Below, piece by piece: positions 58,601 through 64,000 of a stretch of DNA of 64,000 nt (positions within the stretch are counted from its first letter, which is position 1; each line of letters starts with the position of its first letter). This stretch comes from Scolanthus callimorphus (taxonomy: Eukaryota; Cnidaria; Anthozoa; Actiniaria; Edwardsiidae). A program made the translations under genes and the position numbers. The DNA is taken from contig CM066919.1 of NCBI GenBank assembly GCA_033964015.1, positions 7,317,831 to 7,381,830 of the forward strand, in the 5' to 3' direction. The notes under the pieces are model-generated. The model saw only the letters and a list, made by a program, of their open reading frames with translations, was not told the origin of the DNA and did no database searches.

Positions 58601-61600
58601 AGCTTTGTGACGCAGCTGGTGAGTTCTTACACTGGAGATGAGCCGAAAATGTCGATGGCAGGCCAGGACAGTAACAGTGACGGCGGCAATAGAATGTAAT
58701 AAAATAAAATTGAATGGCGCGAGGACAATGAAAACAAAATAAAAATAACAATGGTGGTCAATGTTCATGACAATGACAAATGACAATGAAACTGAACATG
58801 AAAAAGACATTGAAAATGCAAATGACAGTGAGACAGGGGCAGGGCAGAAACGAACCAATGGCAACAACTGGCCAATCAGAGGACGAATTAAGTCCGATAT
58901 TGTGAGGGTTTTTTTTCGCATTCTCATTGACCAACTGACCAACGAACCAAGACCTGATTTACTTTCGAGAATCATATGAAAGCTGCTGTAACTGACTGAT
59001 TAAAAAAATTGTCCAACATCTTTCAGTATGGAAAGAAGTAACAGCAGAGAAGATAACCATCAGCGAAGATGGACTTACCAACTATTACACCTTGACAAAT
59101 GATAGCAGTGGCTTAGCACAAATACATGTTGACCCTCAAAACGATTTGCACTGTGAAAAGACGCGTGCAATGGTTGTTGCTGTGAAGGGAGAATGGAAAA
59201 GGCTGAAGTACAAATTGGAGGTCACTGGAAGACAGCAATGTTATGGCATTATGGGAGGCATGTAAGTCAAAGCAATGAATAGGAACTTCCAAGGGAGGTA
59301 ATATATAGTCAAGCATACAAAGGGAATTTCTGCATAAACACATCCATATGGGAAAAGCTGAATTTCCCAAGGCGCACACGCATGGGAAGTTCGGAATTCA
59401 CAAGGATAGCCATGGGAAATCCAAACACTTCCCATTCCTCTACCATGGGAAATTAAGCTTTTCCTTGGATGGGTTTCTGCAGAAATTCACTGTGTTAGAC
59501 TTGACGAGGAGCCTATTACCTAGGAGCCTATGAAGATATTTCTAGTTTCAGATATTTAATCAAAGCTGACGTCATACATTAGCTCAATTAGAATGCAGGT
59601 AGCGTATGCTTTGTTCACAGAAGTTTATTCAAGCGGCACATCTATTGTTCTTAGAATAACCTCAGGCATGCTTCGTTTTCCAAATCGTTGTTTCACCTTC
59701 CTACCCCTAGATGGACGCTCCCAGGTAATTGGCTCGCCGACGTTCTTGTACCGAATTACTTTGTTGTGTATGGACTTTAAGTAGTACTGGGGGTTATAGA
59801 AATCTGCCATCCTCATCCACTTAAACAACCGGTTCATTAAAGCATATCGAAAACGACAAACAAAAAGAAACATAGCTCCGTCTTTGTAACAATATACGTC
59901 GTGCAACAATATCACGCTGTCACATTCAGCGACCTAATGCTTTTCAGACTCGTGGAGTTGTCAAATTTTTACCATATGCTCTTCACATCTCTTCGGTTCT
60001 GAGCAAAAGGATATTTTTCTCCTCCAGCTTTGTGTGTTTCCTTTACAAGTGAAGTTCTAATATATACATTCCCGAACAACGCTACAGTCTTCTCCTTCCC
60101 TGGTGATATCTACTGTGATTCTGTTATAGACTTGATGGTTCCAGTATAAGTGGGTCGTGGGGCCTTCTTCCGTGGGATGCGAGATACGACATGATCTATG
60201 ATGAAGTTAATATGGGAACATCTGCGGCTGGTAGGTGGTGACAAAAACACGACTTTTCTAAGCGGTATATATGTGTCGTTTTTATCAATACCAACCCGTG
60301 CGTGACGCGGGCTACCTGTGTAGGTATTTCCAGGCTCCTGGGCCAAAACAAAGATGGCGGCCTATACGAACAACGTTTTCTCCATAATCTGCAAGTTTTG
60401 ACGAAACGTTTTGAACAATTTAGGGCGAGAAATAAGCTAGGAAAACTTCTGAATTCCAAATATGGTAAGTAGAAACTTCCATATAAGGAAATTTTAGAAA
60501 ACGACGCATTCCAACGAGAGAACTATCTTGATATGTAGACCATAAGAATTTGGGGTAGGGGAGGGAGAATTCCCCTAAAACAATTCGTGGAAAGCCAGTC
60601 CTTCAAAATTAAGGCAAGATTAAGGCAAGGGTCCAAGAGTGAACACCTACAAAGCATAGGGGGTGGTGAAAAAAGTGTTTACCAACATTCATCCCAAAAA
60701 GGAGTTGAGATTCAAATTACATTCCACATAGATCTCCCTAGGTGTGACCTTACGTGCGTGACACTTGAAATTTTTCTGTCACGCAATATTATTTGTGGAT
60801 TAATAGTCTCAGTTGAAACGTTTATTGGAGCCAAATGAATTTCACCTTAAAACATGTTTATTACCAACTACTTTAAGAATCCTGCCGGACCGTATTAAAA
60901 GAAAGTTTCTTTTCTTAGATATTTCCAAAAAATCACTCGCCCCAGGCCCCTGTGAAACAAAAGCCTAAATATTTCATTAATTTTTCAAAAATCTTGTTCA
61001 GTCCGGCAGGATTGTTATAGAGACCAATGGCCTTAATCGTTTTGCAGCACAAAGGTACGAGAAAACTTGTTATTAGAACTGAGACTATTTCGAAATGTAT
61101 TGTAACGCTGAAAAATGTCGAATAACGCAATGTGAGACATCACGTGATGACTTAATTAAGGCACAGTATCGTCTTTCATGAAATATTTAATAATATCAAC
61201 CTAATGAAACAGCTACTTTAATGATAGATATGTTCTAAATGGCATTTGACCACCCCCCTTACTTCTGAAGGTCAAATCATGGTTATACCCATGCCTTAAT
61301 GTACCTGAGTCGAAATTCATACACAAAAAAGTTGCCATCCACCTCCTCATGGCCAATTTTTCATGGTCCACCCCTTAGCTTAGAGAAATTTAAGTTCGGG
61401 CAAGAGTGGATTACCAAGAGTTTCCATATTTACTATGTACGCCCGAATCACAGTCAGAAAAATGTCTATTTTTAGAACTAGGATGCCCGCGAAAATTCGT
61501 CATCCACAGGGTTCCCACTTTCTCGCCACTCGAACAGTTGTGAGATCCAGCCTAAAATTAAGTCGCAGATCAATGGAAAAACCGTTAAAATCGCAAAGAT

Positions 61601-62434
61601 AAGGTAGGATATTCTCTATTTTGTTGTGTATTGGGTATACGAGCATTCGAGCCTGAGCATTCGAATACTTTCGCGCGCGAAACTCAAATCTAAAAATAGA
61701 CACTTTTCTGACTGTGATGTGGACAAATACAGTAGGGAAAGATTCTAACTCTTGTTAATCCACTCTTGGTTCGGGAAATCATCGGGGCTGCTTCGGCTAC
61801 TTCGAAAGCCCCCACGAACAAGTTCGTAAGAGGATGATTTAAGGAATTTAGCCGGACATCTTTGCGAGAAAAACAGCAACATTTGATCAACGGTTGACAA
61901 TTTTCAAGGAACTTTTTAGAAATATTGTGAACATCTTGTGGCTAGGCGTCACAATAAGATAGTTCTCGTTGAAACGTGTCGTTTTCTAAAATGTCCCTCT
62001 ATGGAAGTTTCTTCTTAACATATTGGGAAGTCCAGAAGTTTTCCTACCTAATTTCGTAACCTAAATTGTTAAACTTGCAGATTTTAGAGAGAAACGCTGT
62101 TCGTGTAGGCCGCGATCTTTATTTTCGACCCCAGGAGCCCGGAAATAACTACACAGGTAGCCCGCGTCACGCACGGGTTGGCATTGATAAAACGACACAT
62201 TTATCTTGATATGTGTCTCTCTATACTCGTTTCTTCCCGTTAGATGGTGGTTTCAATGGAAATTTGTCCAGCTGCGACAACAGCCACTTCTGGACCAACA
62301 CTGCCGCGGGCCCGCGAAACATTTATCTTTCCCAGCGGCGAAAGGACGACGCCACGGAAGCCGGTATCGCAGTTTTTTCCCGATGTGGTACGGGGGGTTT
62401 TAAGATCACAAACATCAGAGCACTTGAGTGTTAA
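45174..62434 (+). CDS. Gene C: secreted PAN–EGF–pentraxin-like protein with a novel C-terminal module, complete
   Basis: Eight exons join in frame: 45174–45267, 46704–46954, 47346–47499, 56917–57175, 58052–58455, 59027–59261, 60130–60230 and 62244–62434 (TAA). They total 1689 bp, or 562 residues. Domains: signal peptide (1–20), PAN/apple (about 23–110), EGF-like (about 116–166), pentraxin/LamG-like (about 168–385), and an unrecognised module (about 388–562) with four conserved cysteines. All introns are GT–AG, with phases 1, 0, 1, 2, 1, 2 and 1. PAN, EGF and pentraxin folds are extracellular protein- or glycan-binding modules, so a secreted recognition or matrix role is likely; the ligand cannot be read from sequence. 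Genes A and B are 5'-truncated relatives. Introns 1–4 and 7 carry transposons. Confidence 0.8.
45447..46255. repeat. Composite of fragmented MITEs in gene C intron 1
   Basis: 45447–45660 is the left half of the element intact at 62960–63273 (ATGGCTGATTGCATTTTT). 45690–45880 is an inverted relative of 41905–42050. 46080–46255 ends GCGATAAATAATGACCAG, a relative of the end at 6498 and 29249. Confidence 0.6.
46343..46392 (+). repeat. (GT)n followed by a long G run
   Basis: About nine TG dinucleotides run into more than 30 consecutive G. Length is unreliable in any assembly. Confidence 0.9.
46613..46646 (+). repeat. (GA)n microsatellite
   Basis: About 16 AG dinucleotides, 60 bp upstream of gene C exon 2. 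Confidence 0.9.
46704..46954 (+). CDS. Gene C exon 2: PAN/apple domain
   Basis: Acceptor TTCCTTGCAG, donor GTCAGT, phase 1 in and 0 out. It contains LTAAQCADKCRKHKTCRSFN and KRCELR. With the cysteine from exon 1, this spacing (C…C-x3-C…C-x2-F…C-x-L) fits PAN/apple domains. Confidence 0.8.
46995..47280 (+). repeat. Degenerate tetranucleotide (CGAC/CGAA/CCAA) tract
   Basis: Short CGAC-like words repeat imperfectly through gene C intron 2. The long minus-strand ORFs rich in Arg, Ser and Val here are products of this tract. Confidence 0.8.
47346..47499 (+). CDS. Gene C exon 3: EGF-like domain
   Basis: Acceptor TTTTTGTCCCCAG, donor GTTTGT, phase 0 in and 1 out. SPCKNNATCKEVC, FECLCQ and NLCEGW provide the six-cysteine EGF pattern. 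Confidence 0.8.
47546..48899. mobile_element. 1.35-kb foldback element with TTAA borders (piggyBac-like MITE)
   Basis: TTAA followed by GGAGGCTGCC at the left (47546) and GGCAGCCTCC followed by TTAA at the right (48899). The arms (about 47546–47970 and 48205–48899) are inverted copies with substitutions and small indels. TTAA borders are typical of piggyBac. It lies at the start of gene C intron 3. Confidence 0.8.
49265..49377. mobile_element. 113-bp MITE
   Basis: AGAAAGAATAAAAACTT is mirrored by AAGTTTTTATTCTTTCT, with an inner ATAATTTTCAT/ATGAAAATTAT stem. Confidence 0.7.
49639..49716. mobile_element. 62-bp palindrome with 8-bp target duplication
   Basis: TTTCGACG occurs at 49639–49646 and 49709–49716. 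Between them 49647–49708 is an almost perfect hairpin (TAGTCTCCCTCGCATCCGGCC and its complement with a loop of a few bases). An 8-bp duplication suggests a minimal hAT-type MITE. Confidence 0.75.
49717..49886 (+). repeat. Split direct repeat block A1
   Basis: Starts CTATTTTCATCTGCATATTA and ends GGGTGGTCAAGC. Identical or nearly so to A2 at 55683–55850. It abuts the 62-bp palindrome's target duplication. Confidence 0.9.
50103..50625 (+). repeat. Tandem repeat built on GGATACCGCTCGTAGGCGAA
   Basis: The first units recur at about 115 bp (50107 and 50222) and are made of three 35–40-bp sub-repeats. Units then degenerate toward 50625. ORFs across it are by-products. Confidence 0.9.
52168..52346. 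repeat. Short inverted repeat
   Basis: GGTCAACGAAGGGTTGGGTT at the left is mirrored by AACCCAACCCTTCGTTGGCC at the right. A third related CCCTTCGTTGACCC lies at about 52103. Confidence 0.65.
52704..52805 (+). pseudogene. Possible LINE C-terminal fragment
   Basis: The frame reads LLSGFKAWLKTHLPEKMDCS to a TAG. The F-K-x-W/x-L-K-T-H-L pattern occurs at the end of LINE reverse transcriptases. Too short to assign to a family. Confidence 0.35.
53537..53764 (-). CDS. Small antisense ORF, 75 residues, unrecognised
   Basis: Begins MADDKIFSEGYESIRFILRD and has a balanced, protein-like composition up to about residue 50. No domain, splice partner or paralogue in the window. It lies antisense inside gene C intron 3, and could be an exon of a degraded retrocopy or chance. 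Confidence 0.2.
   Translation of the reverse strand: MADDKIFSEGYESIRFILRDETVAYNPKKLIEVKEMYFSNVMKYPASIRSDNRRYMPRSRCSDGSGQNQSTMQGR
55240..55310 (+). repeat. SINE/LINE-tail-like sequence
   Basis: GTAAGCGCTTAGAACAG followed by GCGCTATAGAAGTCC resembles the tails at 20037 and 36853. Confidence 0.4.
55617..55685 (+). repeat. Split direct repeat block B1
   Basis: GCGGACACATCCCATAACTT to AAATAAAATACTATTT, matching B2 at 55943–56012. It contains AATAAA. Confidence 0.9.
55683..55850 (+). repeat. Split direct repeat block A2
   Basis: Match to A1. Followed by CTGGTGTCGGTTGG (55876–55889), whose reverse complement lies just after A1 (about 49907–49920). Confidence 0.9.
55943..56012 (+). repeat. Split direct repeat block B2
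   Basis: Match to B1 and right terminus of the element. Confidence 0.9.
56602..56746. mobile_element. 145-bp MITE in gene C intron 3
   Basis: ACTCCATGCTGTCCCATTAA and its mirror near 56746, with a GATGATTACT/AGTAATCATC inner stem. Confidence 0.75.
56917..57175 (+). CDS. Gene C exon 4: N-terminal half of pentraxin-like domain
   Basis: Acceptor TTTTGCTACAG, donor GTGAGT, phase 1 in and 2 out. It encodes TSDFDVYFDGNNVDDYI and LMFLAWIKMD. LLSIVSPEN is shared with A and B. Confidence 0.8.
57264..57505. mobile_element. 242-bp palindromic MITE in gene C intron 4
   Basis: GTAGGTATGGAATCAGCGCTT-type left end mirrored by TTCCATACCTAC, with central GAGGATCCTCACC symmetry. Confidence 0.75.
58052..58455 (+). 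CDS. Gene C exon 5: C-terminal half of pentraxin-like domain
   Basis: Acceptor TTCAATTTTAG, donor GTAAGA, phase 2 in and 1 out. It includes SSWFLLVIRW, FIGQELAVNSSQF, SFRGYVSRLNVWED and PMFWDFYGPCIHGDVKK. The GQE…F…F-R-G-Y-x-S-R-L-x-x-W pattern is what suggests a pentraxin-like LamG fold. Confidence 0.8.
58502..58643. mobile_element. 142-bp MITE in gene C intron 5
   Basis: CATCTCCAGTGTAAGAAC is mirrored by GTTCTTACACTGGAGATG. Confidence 0.75.
59027..59261 (+). CDS. Gene C exon 6: first part of C-terminal module
   Basis: Acceptor CATCTTTCAG, donor GTAAGT, phase 1 in and 2 out. It encodes VWKEVTAEKITISEDG, HCEKTRAMVVAVKG and QCYGIMGG. Alternating hydrophobics suggest beta strands. Confidence 0.8.
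59584..59720 (+). repeat. MITE-like repeat, family with 63741–63925
   Basis: AATTAGAATGCAGGTAGCGT through TTCCAAATCGTTGTTTCACC. The same sequence occurs inverted at 63741–63925 and split at 7335–7392/11148–11207. Confidence 0.65.
60130..60230 (+). CDS. Gene C exon 7: middle of C-terminal module
   Basis: Acceptor TGTTATAG, donor GTAGGT, 101 bp (one codon more than A and B), phase 2 in and 1 out. It encodes GLLPWDARYDMIYDEVNMG. Confidence 0.8.
60879..61012. mobile_element. 134-bp nested MITE
   Basis: Termini ATCCTGCCGGAC and GTCCGGCAGGAT. Confidence 0.7.
61393..61776. mobile_element. 384-bp nested MITE
   Basis: GTTCGGGCAAGAGTGGATTA at the left is mirrored near 61776. Inner stems contain CAGTCAGAAAAATGTCTATT. 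Confidence 0.7.
62244..62434 (+). CDS. Gene C terminal exon
   Basis: Acceptor TCCCGTTAG, open to TAA. It encodes GGFNGNLSSCDNSHFW, RNIYLSQRRK and RCGTGGFKITNI and ends ALEC. Two cysteines align with those of A and B, and the terminal cysteine is extra. Confidence 0.8.
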
Positions 62435-62560
62435 ACGTGATCACGTGGAATTTCCATTGAGGGTGAAGTAATTTTCGTAGTGCATATGATCACCCCTAAG
62501 AGGAGGAGATACGTGGACTAAAGTTGTACTTGAAATAAGAATGCCAAAAGTTCTGCTTCT

Positions 62561-62710
62561 ACTGCGCTATCCAGTTAAGCTTGGAGCGATCATAGTTTTG
62601 TCGAAGTTTTAACAGTTCGTTTTGATATTTTTACGTTTGAAACACACTCAAAACGTGAAAACTTAACGAAAAATCTATAAGCACTCCAAGCTTAACTGGA
62701 TAGCACAGTA
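62561..62710. mobile_element. 150-bp MITE, TA-flanked
   Basis: TACTGCGCTATCCAGTTAAG is mirrored by CTTAACTGGATAGCACAGTA. Confidence 0.75.
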
Positions 62711-62959
62711 TATCTGATCTTTTTTGGCTAACGAGATTTAACATCACTAAGCTTTATGCAAATTTGATGACGTAATAAGAGGTACAACACATGTATGCTA
62801 ATATCAACTAGTGCGTTTATAATCCACGGATTTTTTCAAGGATAATGAGATGTGCATCTGGCTTGTATATCATTGTGTATGAAAACTGCTTGTATAGGAA
62901 AGATTTATTGACAAGTTAGAGAGTTCTGTCCACAGGATTCTTTATGTCAATTTGTATTC

Positions 62960-63273
62960 ATGGCTGATTGCATTTTTGAACCACACCTTGGGGTTGAGGA
63001 TCTCCGTTAAAAGACCCCCTCGCCTACTCCAACCTCAAGGACCCCCCTCCCTTGGAATTTCCTTTTTTTCCTGGTAAAAAAAACCCTGGGAAATCTATTT
63101 TTGATAAAATGTCCCTGGAAAGTCACCTTTTTACCCTCCCCCTTGGAATTTCCAGTCTCCAAACACACCCCCTCCCGTGAAATTTCCAGAGTCCAATACA
63201 ACCCCCATGGACAATTTTCCGTAGGTCCTCAAACCCCAACCCCCCGTGGCGGTTTAAAAATGCAATCAGCCAT
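62960..63273. mobile_element. 314-bp MITE
   Basis: ATGGCTGATTGCATTTTTGA is mirrored by AAAAATGCAATCAGCCAT. Inside are repeats of CCCCTCCC…GGAATTTCC. A left-half copy is at 45447. Confidence 0.8.
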
Positions 63274-63740
63274 TTTGGCCGCTAAAAGGTTGGCCGTTAA
63301 TAATTAGGGATAATTTTATAGATGCAACAGATGCACATTCACTGCACAATTTTTGAGTCACTCACTCAGCCCGCGTTGACTGTCTTTGGGCTTGTCTTTC
63401 TTATTGAACATTAGAGGGTCGGATTAACGCTATTAAAAAAGGATGAGGTACAAATAAAGTGGTATGTGTTGCTCTTAGACTACCTGTAGGCGTGGGAGAT
63501 TTTTGTAGCGAGAAAACCCAAGAGTTCGCCATCTTGACCGCCATTTTGAAAAATGCGTCGCAGGAGAGAGCCCGGGGTGAGAAAAATATCCGATGGCGCC
63601 CTGCGATCTGAAACTCGGCTTTCTCTGCGGACAAAAACACCATCTACCACCTGCAAGCAGGCTATGTTGTTGTCAGAGTGTCGAATTGAGGGATTAAGTG
63701 TCGAAACTTTTCGTTTAATTTCTATTCTCATTGGTCGTTA

Positions 63741-63925
63741 TTTCTATCAACCAACAGGGTAGGAAGGTGCAACAGCGATTTGGAAAATGAAGCAGGTCTG
63801 AAGTTATTTAGAAACAATAATAGATTTGCCACAACTTCAACAAACCTCTCTGAACAAAGCACACACTACCTGCATTCTAATTGGCTGAGCGAATGTGTGG
63901 CGTAAGCTTTGCGTGAAAATTTGTG
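63741..63925 (-). repeat. MITE-like repeat, inverted relative of 59584–59720
   Basis: CCTGCATTCTAATTGGCTGA near 63880 and GGAAGGTGCAACAGCGATTT near 63763 are the complement of the family's two ends. Confidence 0.65.
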
Positions 63926-64000
63926 TTACATATAGAGGATATTACATGGCCGCGCGGAGATACGAATTTTATCTTCGAGAGTTGAAAATTTATCTCACGA

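Larger units (their letters stand above)
60271..62200. mobile_element. 1.93-kb foldback-type element filling gene C intron 7
   Basis: ATGTGTCGTTTTTATCAATA at the left is mirrored by an AACGACACAT-bearing end at the right, with arms of about 240–270 bp. Nested inside are two further MITEs (60879–61012 and 61393–61776). It begins 40 bp after exon 7 and ends 43 bp before exon 8. A related CCCGCGTCACGCA end lies just upstream of exon 6 in copies A (about 14735) and B (about 31535). Confidence 0.7.
62435..64000. other. 3' flank of gene C: MITEs only
   Basis: No gene or clear canonical AATAAA close to the stop was seen. AATAAG lies near 62536. The ORFs at 63401–63762 on both strands have no recognisable domain. 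Confidence 0.4.

Overview
The window is nuclear DNA from an invertebrate animal. Coding sequence is split into small exons by phase-conserved GT–AG introns, the introns are packed with palindromic MITEs, and decayed BEL/Pao and Penelope-like retroelements are present. An anthozoan cnidarian (coral or sea anemone) is the best guess. That guess comes from the repeat landscape and the secreted PAN–EGF–pentraxin gene style, and the sequence does not prove it. I found no rRNA, tRNA, operon, CRISPR array or prokaryotic gene.

Layout. 1–5274 (minus strand): a frame-broken BEL/Pao-type gag–protease region running off the left edge, with a 46-residue tandem repeat inside gag. 5648–24011 (copy A) and 26645–40821 (copy B): a long tandem segmental duplication. 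Each copy carries the same five 3' exons of a pentraxin-like gene followed by about 7 kb of repeat-rich flank. Copy A additionally holds a Penelope-like element (12360–14627) and a 4.3-kb segment that B lacks (about 6826–11162). Copy B additionally holds a 1.77-kb foldback element (27479–29244) and a 686-bp TIR element (29295–29980). 40822–45173: repeats and a LINE fragment. 45174–62434 (plus strand): gene C, a complete eight-exon gene predicted to encode a secreted 562-residue protein. It has a signal peptide, a PAN/apple domain, an EGF-like domain, a pentraxin/LamG-like domain in two exons, and a conserved C-terminal module in three exons that I do not recognise. 62435–64000: repeats.

Gene C is the intact reference member of a local three-member family. 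Copies A and B repeat only its pentraxin and C-terminal exons, with identical exon phases. B is open through all five exons. A has one single-base deletion. Neither has signal, PAN or EGF exons inside this window. The A/B duplication shows about 1–3% mismatch up to roughly position 16.1 kb of copy A and almost none after it. Such a step suggests gene conversion, two-step duplication, or haplotypes assembled in tandem.

The 9.4-kb third intron of gene C holds a TTAA-flanked foldback element and a structure that reads as split direct repeats (A1 … B1-A2 … B2, 49717–56012). That is the arrangement of Ngaro/DIRS-type tyrosine-recombinase retroelements, here without a visible reverse transcriptase.
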